A DNA stretch of 64,000 bases from Verpa conica. Its lineage: Eukaryota; Ascomycota; Pezizomycetes; Pezizales; Morchellaceae. Positions 34,247-47,000 of this stretch are shown one piece after another. The translations under genes were made by a program, and so were the position numbers. The stretch is from assembly GCA_033030425.1 (NCBI GenBank), contig JAUFSD010000021.1:1-64000 (forward strand), read 5' to 3'. How positions within the stretch are numbered: the stretch's first letter is position 1; every line of letters begins with the position of its first letter. The notes under the pieces are model-generated. The model searched no databases. It saw only the letters and a list, made by a program, of their open reading frames with translations, and was not told where the DNA came from.

Positions 34247-34767
34247 TTATGTGTTTATTTGGGTGTACAATGTGTCTCCCCTAAGCTATTAGGGCTGATG
34301 AGAGTCTACCATATTTTTTTTTAGATCCCTGTAAGCCCAGGCCATTCGCGAATGGACCGGGCAAGTCGTCAATACATACAAAGGGCAGTCCGTTCGCGAA
34401 TGGCCTGGGTCCATTCGCGAAATCGCGAAATTGGCGAGCGGCCCAGAACATATCCTAATGAATATTTTAGCAGAAAGGTCTTCAATTCAATGCTAGTAGG
34501 ACTTGTTCGCTGAGTTTCTGTGTTTATAGACACAGATGTACTACATTCCAGTTTCATGATACCTCCCAGCTAGTGGTCGCTACATAGCTAGATGTCAACG
34601 AATTTACCACTAGATATAGGCCAACCCCTTCCATATACATAATACGTTATAAATTAAACTATAATTCATGCGGTCCTAAAACCAGACTAAAAATTTGAGC
34701 TGGTATTTCAATGTAATTAATAGATAGGAATTTTTATAAAAACTTACAAAGCTTTATAATTATAATA

Positions 34768-34983
34768 TTGTCGGATGTCAAAATTAAGCGAACATCGAGC
34801 GCCTCCCCCACACAAAGCAGAAAGGGTAGAAGCAGTTATTAAGGCAAATGGGTAGTAGAGAAATGTATTTATATATTATAAAGAATTTTTTTAAATTTTT
34901 TCTGAATAGATTGTCTGATTTATAGGTGCGGTTGGGTAGTTGTGGATGGAAGTGATTTTTCGCTTAACTTTGACACTCGACAA
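34768..34983. mobile_element. Tc1/mariner-type MITE, TA-flanked
   Basis: A 216-bp element has terminal arms beginning TTGTCGGATGTCAAAATTAA on the left and TTGTCGAGTGTCAAAGTTAA on the right (reverse complement). 22 of the outer 25 bp are equal, and TA lies at both ends (34766-34767, 34984-34985). The interior has no ORF. Confidence 0.8.
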
Positions 34984-34985
34984 TA

Positions 34986-35598
34986 CATACTATGAAAGAT
35001 CCCCAGGTTTTTTATTGGTCACTAGGGGCTATGGTTGTTGAACAAAACTTGACTTTGGGTGCAGAAAGTGTCATCTTGAATGAATGAATTAATCGTAAGT
35101 ACATGGAGCGAAAGTGTCATCTTGAGTGACCAGATATACTTAGAGCGTTTTTTATATGGTTCTGGAAGTCTTAAAGGTGTACCAAAGATTTTATATTTTA
35201 GGAGAATTACATGTAGCCAATAACACTAGCATCATGAGTACAGTTTGGGAATTTTAGACACGATAAGCGTATTCCAAGCCTAAGTTTTATCCATCCGGTT
35301 TAAGACCGTGCGCGTCATACTAAAAATTACGACAAAACATATTGTCCAGCAACCTCAAACTACCAATTTACCCTGTTCTCCAAGTAATTTGAAAGTCAGC
35401 CCTATACCTATAACTCCTGGATTCAAGCTCCGTATAAATACTCACCGAAAACTAAACCCTGTGCACTAAGAGGCGCCAGTAAAGAAGTTTATGACGTTTG
35501 CGGCACTTTGGAAACCGTTTTCAATTTTATAGCGAAATCTAACACCAAGTTGAGAAATATAATTAGCAATATATCTAGTTATGAGCGCAAATGAGATC
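34986..35598. other. intergenic stretch downstream of the ankyrin gene
   Basis: The only structure seen is a pair of direct repeats, GAAAGTGTCATCTTGA, at about 35065 and 35110. No gene was recognised. Part of it must be the 3' end region of the gene starting at 35599. Confidence 0.4.
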
Positions 35599-38500
35599 TT
35601 ACTCAACAAATCTTGATGCAATAGCTCCCTTCTCTAACAACATCTCGACCATCTCATGTTGCCTCTTAATCATCGCTATGTCTACTGGAGTGCTCCAATA
35701 ACGACCCCCAACCGCATGCAGGATTTTATCGCTGTGGCCTAAGAGCTTCTTTGCTACTAGAATACGTCCATTCTTTGCTGCAAGGTATAGTAGACCTTCT
35801 TTATCGGGTAGACTGTCATTTATTTGGGCCCCACAGTCCAGTAAACTCGTTACCAAGCTAAGGTTCTTATTCGTGGCTGCCAGCTGTACTGCCGTTTCCA
35901 GTTTCTTTGTTCGCGCACTGACGCTCGCTCCAGCACAAAGAAGCAGATTTACCAACTCTTCACTGTTGTATCGAATCGCCAAGTGGAGTCCCGTGTCTAG
36001 ACTTTGGTTTCTGGCATCGACGCTCGCTCCATACTGAAGTAATAAATCTACCACAGCAATATTCCCCTCCTCAATCGCCAAGTGTAGTGGGACCTCACTT
36101 CTGCCGTTCCTCGCGTTGATATTCGCTCCTGCCTGTAGTAACAGTCTTACCATTTCTATATGTATGATGCCTAAGTGTAATGCAGTGTTATACCCCGTAT
36201 CTGTTGCGTTGATGTCCCACGCCCCACAGCACCCTAGTAGAGTCTTCATTAGACCAAGGTTCCCTTCTTTGGCCGCTGTATGTACTGTGAAAAGCATGGC
36301 TTTGGGATTCATTTTTGCGCCTGCTACCCATAGCGCCTGTACCGCCTCCATCTGCTGGTTCTCGGCCGCCGTATCTATTGCCGTTCTTTCATCGTTATCT
36401 CTTATTTCTGAGTCCGACTTTTCTACCAGTAAGTTTACCACCGTAGTGGAGCCACTCTGCGCCGCGAGGTGTAGTGCGGTATTGCCAGATATGTCTCGCT
36501 TGTTGATGTATTGCTCCTCTCGTAGTCGTACGTCCCTATCTAGTTCCTGGTCTGGGTCCTGGTCTGGGTCCTGGTCTCGATTCGGTGACATATTCACAAT
36601 TTTGGGAAGTCTTGCTAAGAGGATTTTCACCACACCGCTGTGCCCATTTAAAGCCGCAAGATGTAAGGCCGTCTGGTGGCGATAATCCATAGAGTCAAGC
36701 TTTGCACCCTTCTCTAGTAGTACCTCCACTACATCATCACGTCCATTCAACGCCGCGCAGTGTAGTGCAGTTTGCTGATTATTGTCTCCCAACTGGATAT
36801 AATCCTTTCGAAGCATTGAGTTAATCCATGTCTGTGTTTTCCGCAAGATCTTCTTCACCGTATCCACATCCCCAATCGATGCTGCGTAATGTAGTGTCGT
36901 TTCCCCTCTTTTATTTGTTGCCTCCATATCCGCCCCTGCCATCTGCAGCGCTTCCACAACCTTGCTCCGTCCAGCTGAAGCTGCACAATGTAATGGTGTT
37001 TCTCCCTTAACGTTCATGGCTCCTAATCTCGCCCCCTTCTTTATCAACACTTCCAAGGCTTTAAGTCCTCTTGAGGCTGCAAAGTGCAGTGCTGTACATT
37101 GGTAATTATCAATCGCGTTGATATCTGCCTTATTCTCGAGTAGGAATTCCACCATCTCCCTATTATCATCCAAAGCCGCAAGATGCAGTAATGTTTTTCC
37201 GTGTTCCTTCTTATTCACTTCCCTTGGGTTCTCCTTACACAGCCGTTTTAGAGTCTCTATATCATTGTGAAAAATGGCGCAAGAGGCAGATTGACAGCTA
37301 TGTGTGCCTAATTATGCTCCTAAGTTAGCCAAGTCCTTTATATTAAAACTAATAGATTGAATCCCTTACCCCTGAAAATCGGTATGTTGCTTTGAAGAAA
37401 ATTGTAGATAGTGTTGTACGCAAGTTCGTTTCTAGAGTTAAGCTTTACAATGTCCGAGTGATCTTTATCAACAGGAAGCATGATCTCGAGATCTTCCCGA
37501 CCAAGGCATGCAGCCTGACGGCTGAGTGCAATGTATTTTAGCCCATCTCTTGCGTAACTATTGCCTTTCTGCATATCAATTAGCCTATTCATTCCAGAAA
37601 CTAGTATGTCATCTAGAAATACCTTGATCAGTTGCTTGGATTGATGTTGCTCAAAGGCGCTGAGTACCTTAATCCCCCGGCTATGTACTGCGTTGATGAA
37701 ATTTCTAAGATTTGATTTTATTGAACCACTTTCCACGCTGATCTCTTGAATAAGGTGCTCCCGTTGCGACCCCTCCTTCATAGCTATCTTCATGCCTTCG
37801 ACATCCATCCCATGGTGGGGGGTACCGAAAAATAGAGTGGTACAGACATACGGCAGATAATCGTTTTTACCAACGTTAGCTGTCCTACCAATAGCCTAAA
37901 GAACATATCAGCTAACTACAGAAATATAGGTCGGGTTAGATAGGAATATACTTTGGAGATGATAAGGCCACCGAAGCTATGGCCAATGAATACGATTGGC
38001 CTCTGCCTTTCCTATAATCCGAATAATCTTAGAACTTCATTAATAGTAAGAGGTTGGCACGATTTACCTCTTCAGTGGTCCTCGCATTCCTTAGCTCATT
38101 ATTAAGATCATAGACGTATGAGTCAAGTGTATGGAACCCATCTTCGTCACCAAGCCTCGAATTGTATCCAAAGATCATAGTTCTACAGTCTGGGAAGTCC
38201 TCGGAAAAGAAATCCCGAAGCCACATTCTCCGAGTTCCATCCTTCGCCTTCCAAGACCCGTAAGCACTACCACCAAGACCCGTCACCGCAATAATACTAG
38301 GGTAGATAAATATGAGTGATCATAATTCAAATATTTTAGATAGCTGAATAACTTACTCAGCTCGAATTGGTTCGTTTGGCAGCGTGGGGTAAAGTTGGGT
38401 TAAACCATATAAGTCCTTGTCAAACGTTATATCACAACTCCTACCCCGAGCCTCTTGTATGCCGTGCCTTAAATATGACGGCTCGCAGGAAAACTGGACA

Positions 38501-39129
38501 AGGGCAGTTTGGGTTCTACCCTCAAAAGAAGGGCAGAGAACTGGATTAATTATCTTGGGGTTAATTATGCTATCCAATTCGGCAATGGCATTAGCGCTAG
38601 GACCATCCTTGTTAATGCTAGATCGAGCAAGAACACTCCTCATGCCATTAATAATCGCGCCCGCTGACGGGGGTGCGGGATCACATAGTGATTTCTTCAT
38701 CTTCCCGGTTATAGCATTCCCTGACGGGCAATAGGATCCTGAGAGGAGATTATCACTCTCTGGGCCGATAGTGCAAAGTTTTCCGATACCTTTCAATCTT
38801 TCGATGACAGAATTCCCCACCCCGCAATGGATATCTTGTATGTAGCTCACAACCTTCTCGGAACGTTTCTCAACTTCGGTTATGCCATGGAGGATATCGT
38901 TTAACTCCTTGACTATAGGTTCCTGCTGGAGCTTGTGGCGGCCGAGTATCTCTTTCAGTTTTTCCATAGTATTATTTCCTGGGAAGTACTTGGGTTGAAG
39001 GAGTAGATTCGCTACATCAGTCTTCGTAGCGTCTTTTGGAATCCCTTTCACACGATATATGAACTTGGAAAAGTCGTGGGTTTTAGGCTCCGGGGAGATA
39101 TTGGGGGCAGTATCACTGGAGGCACCCAT
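35599..39129 (-). CDS. lipase-like alpha/beta hydrolase fused to ankyrin repeats
   Basis: Exons 39129-38357, 38296-38068, 38011-37952, 37895-37370 and 37307-35599 give 3297 nt, 1098 aa. All four introns are 56-62 nt, and every junction keeps frame. Residues about 25-257 hold the start found before such hydrolases (FIYRVKGIPKDAT near the front, ITFDKDLYGLTQLYP near the end), split by a roughly 120-aa insert. Residues 258-510 are the hydrolase: DIIAVTGLGGSAYGSW, GHSFGG with nucleophile Ser346, FFGTPHHG (376-383) and the likely catalytic His500 in DKDHSDIV. From about residue 535 come some 16 ankyrin repeats (TALHLAA...VV..LL..GA), with a DQDPDQDPDQ low-complexity insert. SesB-like hydrolases of this type are usually N-terminal effector domains of fungal NLR proteins. 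Here no NACHT or NB-ARC domain separates hydrolase from repeats. Confidence 0.92.
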
Positions 39130-41618
39130 GTTGAAACCTAGGCTCGATTCGGTCTCGTAGTCGTGTCGGAGTTCGATATAGTGCCACCTGTGTTTAGGGT
39201 TGGGCTTGGTACAGCTCTATATGATCTGAATGACAGCAGGCAGCCCCGAGGGACGAGGGGGATATGGCTTGGCTTCTAGATATTCCAGAGGACAGTGTTA
39301 GTATGCAAACAACTAATCAGCCAAAGGTCTATACCGAAAATACCTGAAGTAGGTCTAAAAGGATGAGAGGGAAGGGTGGGTTCTGGGGGCCTTAGGAAAG
39401 GTTTGTGCGGGAGATTCTACCGTGACGAGGGGAGGAGCTCGCCTATAGCTATTTATGGGTCAAGGGGTTTAGTCAAGGCGTATCACGAAGTGGGATATAG
39501 CGGTTGTTAGGTATCCATCTACTACACTTCTCTCGTGTCGATGTTTTACTTTAAAGAATCCCGTTGCCGCCTAATAATACCATAGGGGGCTGCTAGAATC
39601 GGGTTGAGTACGAAACTAAAGAACTGTGTCCACTCAGTAAAGTTGAACCCAACTTTGAGACATAGTTATGCAAAGTAGAAGATGTCTTAGAAGCCTGATG
39701 GCATACACCCTGGTTAGCGCAAATCAAAAGGCGGAACCCCCCCAACCTACAGAATTTCTGAATAACCACCAAATATACTTTCAGCCTAGAGAGGCATTGA
39801 GATAAAAGTTCTGCCTCGGAGCAGAAAACTACACTTCACAAGGCTACTCAAACCATGTGCCAATGCTGAGAAAACAGTATTGGGAAATTGGGTGGGAATG
39901 GAAGAGGCACGAAATCTGTAAAGCAGAGGTAAATTATTATTTATTTCTATTAACCAACATTTTAAAGGATAGGTACAGAGCTAACCCAGAGCAGTGGCGC
40001 AATGCAGTGTCATGTGTCATGTGTCATATTGCGCATAGATGCTACCCACTAGAGCCCGACAAACGCCAAGCGCAGCGAGATGAACCTTTCCCCGGCAATC
40101 CGATAAGTGCGCACTTCCATATCAGCAGCCCTTTCATTCGTTTTTCTTACCTTATTTCTAAAAGTAAGCCTTTTCATCCTTGCATGCCCTTTAAAATGCA
40201 CCAAGCAACAAAAGACGGCGATTGCTCCGCCTCCTTTCCCCTGCACGATTCGGGCTGTAGTACGATTTCTTTTGAGGACCTCTAGTATTTTTCTCGGGTG
40301 TGGGATATTTGATAGGTACTATAGTTATTAGATGAGTTGTCATATTTGTTGAGTTGAAGGCGGTGAGAACAAGACTTTTTGCTTACCTCGTGTAGATCTC
40401 CTTGATACCCCTGAACAGGGTTTACACACATATTGATGGGGCCGATTAACCCCTGGATCACAATAAGATCTGAGGAACCTCTCACCTATAGAATCTATAT
40501 CCATGGGACTGATTTAGAGTTTAAAAATCTAGGGTACCTATGTGGCCCCGAGCCGGCTCGTTAGGCAGGGTGCCATACTGGGTCTAACAATAGTCTGGGG
40601 AAAGAATCGTCGGATTCTATGTAAGCCCAAGCGCTACAGGTGCGTAGTCCAACTAGTATACTAGGGGTAGGCAACCCGATAACACAAGTCTTGGGCAAGA
40701 GCTCTTTACTCGGGGAGCCCTATCTAGTGAGCAAAGTGCGCGTATCAATTGGCAAGAATAAGACTTGCATTGTCGGGCACTTCTTGCCTACCCCGAGTAT
40801 AACGATCAAGGCCTATGCACTGTTGTTTTAACTTATTCCTATTGGGTCGCTTAAGCTGAGGGCCCTACTTGGCCTTGACCTTCCTAATTCAGGTGAAGCT
40901 TTTCAATGCCAGCAAACAATGCCAGCAACCTCTATGTAGCCCCCTCCGAGCCTAGTAGGTAAGTAGTGTGGGTCATGGGTTAGGGGTAGATTGACAGATA
41001 GGTGGGCACAACGGACAGGGTATATAGCCCACCCGTCACTCATGTAACTTATCATACATCAGTCAATCAATTTAAGTCACAACAGTAGGTACGGTAACCT
41101 TTGGAGCGCCGGCTCCACACGCAAGGGAAGAATTACAAAATACCTGTGAATATTGAGATAGTATTGCGAGAATTTTCATAGTGGTGTGATGCTACTATTA
41201 GGGTGTGTATATAGCTTAGATAAACTCATACATTAAATAATTATTAGCTCCGTCAGATCGATATCTTAAGATACATACATCATTAGGTGAGATAGGGCAC
41301 ATCCGTAAAACCAAAAAACTTAAAAGACAAACCCTCCAAAGAATAAATCATCAGTACTTTTGTCACCATTCAACCGAGGTGATGAAATGATAAGAAAGAA
41401 CAAAAACGCCATATTATAGAATGAAAAAGAGAACTTTTCTACACCCACTACGTAGCTCTTAGAGAAGTAAAGCGGTACTCTATGAACCCAAGACCAATCG
41501 GGGCTGGAGCTTTGGTGTTCGAGGTGACGCCGAACCGGTAGTCCATCTGAGCTATTAACCATTCCAGCTTTGTATGGGCCACTGGTGCGTCCAAAATGTC
41601 TTCTCAAACATTCTGGCT
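39130..41618. other. gene-free stretch
   Basis: An ORF of about 140 codons (ATG at 39863 to 40285, +) is long for chance but shows no domain, signal or promoter and is left uncalled. GTGTCAT is repeated three times near 40007-40027. Otherwise nothing was recognised. Confidence 0.4.
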
Positions 41619-44003
41619 TCATTTTTCACTCTCCATTACAGAATAAACCTCGAGGCTCCCCTTTTCGGTCATACTTTGGTGATATGAGCCATGCCCGTAT
41701 AGATTCGGGCTTGAGCCAAATACTTGTGATTCAGAAATTCGCAGTACCACCTCTACTGACTTCTCGTCATCAATAACCTTTGGGTGAGGCTTTGCGAAGT
41801 ATTGCGCGTACTTAAAGATCGCCCTAAATATATCACTCACGTTATTTTATTGTACTCCATAGAACGATGGGAGATTCAAGAAGAGGCATACCAGTAGCAA
41901 GAGGCAACATTTATGAAGGTCAAGATCAGCTTGTAAGGGACGCAGTACAAGACGGCCAACCATGGGACCATCTCTTTCTTCCGCCGGAGGTGGACCGCAT
42001 TGAATATGGCAGCATGAACCGCGTAGAGACCAATGACACCGAGGAAGGTCCAAAATGCAAACCATGGTCGAACCATGAAGGAGATCGGCAAGATGAATGG
42101 CGTCAATAGATATAAGATTGTCTCATATACCTCCTGCCACACGAAGATCTTGGCCCCAAACTCCCACCAACCTAGTTTCCAACTAAGCAGTATGTACTTC
42201 ATATCGTACCAGATTCCACTAACAAAAAAGAAATTCCACCGGTGGAACCGCTGCATCCAAACAGTCATCTCACCAAAGCCGCCTCGAGATCCAGTTGCGA
42301 CAAAAATATTAGTTGGCGTTTCAGTCTCAATGAATACTTGGGAACACATCGTGATTCTTGACCCCCGCAACCGAGCAACATGCCCCAAGAACCAATCTTC
42401 AGAGACCGAGAATCCTGGGTGATACCTGAACGCCTCTGCTAAAAACTCCCTGTCCCAAATACTTATAGCACCATGCGGGAAGGTTGCACTTCCCATCTTC
42501 CCAGCAAACTCCCTCTGGATCCCACTGAGTTTATACTCCAGGTCCTGGGCTTGCTGGACAATGGTTCCACGGGAGGAATCTGGCCCAACTGATTTGATAG
42601 TATATCCGATACATTTTATTGAATCCGTCATACGATAGGTTACGACTGGGAAATTTGGGGGTAGGGCACAATCATCGTCGATAAGGAGCACGTATTTAAA
42701 TGACTTGGCCACATAACAACCCGCAAATTGCGCAACAATCTATAAATCAAGTAGTTAGTATAAGCAGTCAAGAGTACTAAAAATCAAAAGACTCACTTTA
42801 GATCCCACGGGAACCCAAATATGATTTACACCGTGCAATTTACAAATATCCTCGGTATTATCCAATGGAGTGGGGCTGTTTCCGTTTGCAATAACAAATA
42901 TTTGTCTACCCGGAAAGACCTTTTTCGCTGCCACCAATGTTGCTTCAATAATGGTAGCCGCCTTGTAGCATGGTATAATGAGTGCTGTTTCGGAGACATC
43001 ACGCGTCTCAATATCGTCTACCTCATCTTCGAAGAAAATTAATAGCGGTGTAAATGCGTAGAAGACAGCTATCCCAACAAATATTGCAACACCCGCTGTT
43101 AGTGCAAACTTCTGGGAGACAACAAGCCTAGTATCCTAGTTAGTGAATATGCTACTGCAAGAATATGTAGTGTGGTTATGTATGGCATATGGCCCCACAC
43201 CCTTAGGAGAGAGTTAACTCACCACATGTACCACGTCAAGCCTTTCCATAATGGCCGCCCTATTAAAATAAAGTATATGCACAGTGCCAACCCTACATAA
43301 CAGCTATATTCGAATGCAACCATTGTCCATTTGCCCCGCTGGAGTTTTGCCTGTTTTGCTTTGGCTTTTTCCCACATTCCATGGACACTGGACCTCCGAA
43401 ATCGAGATGTTACACTTGGTCGATGTGCCATTTGCCCATAAGTGCCCTGAATAGGCACATTTTGGTGAGCTGCTTCGCTGACGGGTGTAATATTGTCGTC
43501 AGAGGTAGTTGAGCTTGCCGAAGGTGATGACCCCGAGCTCGTGAAGGAGTAGTTGTTTAGATGTTTGTAAAGATCTAATGGTTGCTGGCCGTGGGGATGT
43601 GATGACTTTGTTGAAAAGAACGCTTTCGATGGTAGTGTGGGGAGACTTCGGCGACGATGTGATGTACTCTTATGACTTTCGGACTCACCTATAGACGTTT
43701 AGTATTGATTTTCTAACTCAAAAACCCTTTAAATAGGAATAATCAATTTTCCTTACCAGCACTAAATGGTGAAAGGTATGGCCTTTTTATTCGGATTGCT
43801 GCTCCTCCTGATGGATTTGTTCTCACTCTTGTTATTGGTGGTAATGCTGTATCCCGCTCGAATATATCGACGAGAGCTCCTGGCAACTCTATTAAAAAAT
43901 CGGGGTTTTGTGATCTTTGTCGTCTAGGGGTAGAGGATTCTACTGTAGAAGATGACGTTTCTGTCGATATCGTCGACGAACAGCTTCTTTTCTCGTCTGC
44001 CAT
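41619..44003 (-). CDS. GT2: family 2 glycosyltransferase (fungal GT2 polysaccharide synthase)
   Basis: Exons 44003-43757, 43688-43223, 43127-42797, 42739-41892 and 41823-41619 give 2097 nt, 698 aa. Introns of 57-95 nt have clear CTAAC/CTAAA branch sites. Residues 1-200 form a Ser/Thr/Arg-rich cytosolic tail. Two membrane spans follow (about 210-237 and 244-268). The catalytic region has ALIIPCYKAATIIEATL, VIANGNSPTPLDNTED, IDDD (368-371), SEDW (461-464) and the processive-synthase motif QRFHRW (511-516), then several C-terminal spans ending in YFAKPHPKVIDDEK. It closely resembles the ascomycete GT2 (ZtGT2/FgGT2 type) needed for hyphal extension on solid surfaces and believed to make a wall or surface polysaccharide. 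It sits in the plasma membrane; the sugar product is not known. Confidence 0.93.
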
Positions 44004-47000
44004 AGCTCCTATACAATACTATGTCCACTTAGAATATTGGAGATCCTGCAGAGGTTGAATTTCGACAATGGCTGAAAGCTTCAAGCCATAGGTGAGGTAT
44101 ATATATCAGCAAGATAGCTAGTGTATACCCTATAAATCACAAACTTCTTTAATGCTAGCTGAAGGCCGTCCATCGGAGTACCTTGTCAGGGTTAGTTTTT
44201 TTGTAGCGGAGAGCTTTGGCCAGAGGAGTGTTTTACACAAAAGGAAACTTCTCCAGCTAGCACAAGGATTTCGACTACAGTGTGTATCTTGATGGCTAGT
44301 ATCAACTCACAACAAGCGAGAGAGAAAAGGCCGAACACTTAGGGTTAGATACTTCAATAGCTAACATTATAACATAAGAGAAATCCGAAAGGGATTAACT
44401 AGTGAATCTCGGAATCTCGGTTGTCTCCTCGACCCACAACGGCCCCGAGGCCCACCAAAGATCCCTTTGCCGATAACCTACCGGCAGGTTCGCACCCTCA
44501 GCTGCTTATATATCTGCTTTTTCTGGGAGCCAGTTTAGCGTACAAGTCTAGATGGGGAATAAATCAGGAATCGTAGTTTCCAGTGAGTATATATCATTCA
44601 AACAGGCTTAGCATTCAACTCTAAGCTATTAGCGTTACAAACATATTCTAGTTACCATCTCCGAGGTCTTCTCTAGGGTAAGCCTAGAAGGTTCTCTCTC
44701 TTACCTAGAATCACGAAAAAGTTACTTGGTGCTGCTAGAAGAAACATACCTTATTGAATTCTGATAGATTCTTGAGACACTCCGTTGATATCCTGTTTGA
44801 ACATAGACGAAATTTTGTGCTACGTATATCCTCAATACTACCTATTTCACCTCTTCTAAATCGCATATCTAACTTTTTCATTTCCTTGATCCAGACCTCC
44901 TACTCGACCGGAATCTTCCGAGGGAATTACATTGGAGTCATTTAATCTGAAACTTTTAGGGAATATCAGCAACCAGGTAATTTATATATAGATAAACGGC
45001 ATAGAGGTGCCTTTATGAAAATAAAAAGTCAAAGAAGAACTGGTTTCTACTACGTCTTAAGCTAGTTAATGAACTTTGAAGGTTTTAAGCCAATATCGTA
45101 TTATAAGCTATGAAGTACTAGAACCGAGATTTTGGTGCTTTACCGAAAGGGCGAAGCCCCTACATCTTTCCCACTGTTATACACGTTAAGACTTCTTCCT
45201 GTCAGCTAAATGTGACCCTCTGGGGGATTCTGGAAATTAGCACCAGGGTGATGTCCCCCTCCTGAGCGAGGAGCCAATAATACTAGCAAGCTTAGGTCTC
45301 AGCCAACTGACATATGGGGCTACTTGTAAACTGGAAAAGTCCTTTAGCTTCCGGTAGGATTTTTTTCACTCCCGTAAACCCTCATTTCCCCCTATTCAAG
45401 AGACTCGTCATAATCCCAAGTAGTTCTATATTCTAATAATTATACTTTCCCCATCAGGACGAATAGCTTGCACCTAACCCTGTAGGCTACGTACAACAGA
45501 CTGCTTTGGGATATAACTGCGTTCCTCAGACAACAAGCGAAGTGATTTGGGTCTAGATAAGGCGCTGGGTTCGCATAGGTATCCACCCTGGGCCCCATGG
45601 CCAAGGCTTCGTGCCATGGGGGACTCGCGTCAAAGTCGAATCGGGGAATGTGTCCAACATAAAAACACAAGGGGCGAAACTCTTACCTACGTGTAAAATC
45701 TAGTTGCTGGGAGAGCCCTGTTTCTGGTAACTTCGATCTTGAAACTCACAAATTAATAGTTTACGGCTAGTAATTGAGGCAAGGAACTTTTTTTAGGGAA
45801 ACATCCCGCTCTCAAGAACCCGCCCGGATACTGAGACCCCGGACGGTAACCCGCTGCCCGATGCTCTTCAATATGAAAAGGCAGCAGGTAGCACCGCCGG
45901 CCGGTCTATAGAAGGTTAGGGCAGGCATACATATGTACGTGCCATCTAGTAGTTCCGGCGACAATCACTGGCAGAGTTTAGCAGTTTAGCAACCTATATC
46001 AAGTAAGGGGAAATAAGGGGATGGGTACCGCTGGCCGTCATCCCAGTACGGACCATCGGGTCACTACCTAGCAATGCCCTCAAGATCTAGGAAGTTAAAC
46101 GGCGATGTCTCTCCCAGCACCATGCAACGATCTACAGTCGGCTAATCCCCCGTCCACAGGGCAGAGCCTCCCGGTTCCTTGCTTTTATCTTCACAAGGAT
46201 GCAACCTTTGGACTCCTTCAATATATTGTGATCAACAGCACTATCAGCCGCAAAATAATAATAGAACACTTCTGCTACCAAAGTTGATGGCAACTGTCCT
46301 GGAATTCCTCTTACGGTCGCTTATCCGCGGCCGCCTGGGATATATCTCCCACAAAAAGTTCGGCACAACAAAGATCTAGCACTCGTTTATTCACATCAGA
46401 TCTTTTAGCTAAAGATACGGCAATGAGAGAGATCTGCAGGCCTTTGCGCGTGCCGTATAGGCTTTTTACCTTGATATAGATCTCCCGACGGCGTTATTTC
46501 CTGGTTTGAGATCGTGATGATCCTCGGAAACGGGCCGGGCGCACGGTTGATATATTATTCATCGACCCAGTTGCTCGGGTATCTGGGAAGGATTGTGTAA
46601 TAGGTCCAACAAACCGGACATGGCTCAGCTTATGGTAAGGAGATCGGAAACATGGTTGAGCCAAGGCGGGTAGGTCTCTGTCCCTCTGCGGCGAATATTC
46701 CTGTGGAAGAATCTTTTAATCGCCGAGCGGAACCTGCACGACACCTGCATTAGCGGGGCCATCACCCAACGGCTCATTGCGTCATACAAGGTACTAGGGA
46801 CCCTCCTCTTCCAATGACCATTGACCATCTCGGATCTGTAGACCTGATACGAAATTTTCACCTCTGAGGCTGAAAACCGGGGGGGCGGAAATCCGGATCT
46901 GATAATATCGATCTGCAAACCCCTTGTTCTCGCTACTTGAGCAATATAGCAAAAAGAATTGGATGCGGTATAACATCTCGGGTAGCACCCAAGAGTCCTG

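Larger units (their letters stand above)
31203..34450. mobile_element. inverted-repeat element, interrupted by an LTR retrotransposon
   Basis: The left arm (about 31203-31329) and right arm (about 34293-34450) are reverse complements starting TGTTCTGGGCC. They share TTTGTATGTATTGACGACTT, GCCCGGTCCATT and CAGGGATCTAAAAAAAAAT. The right arm has about 25 extra bases. TATC lies just outside both ends (31199-31202, 34451-34454) and is a candidate 4-bp target duplication. Removing the nested retrotransposon (31549-34246) and one TTATG leaves an element of about 545 bp with no coding capacity. Confidence 0.8.

Noticed and set aside
39863..40285. ORF of about 140 codons as a gene
   Set aside because: No recognisable domain, signal, splice pattern or promoter; length is borderline for chance in 64 kb.
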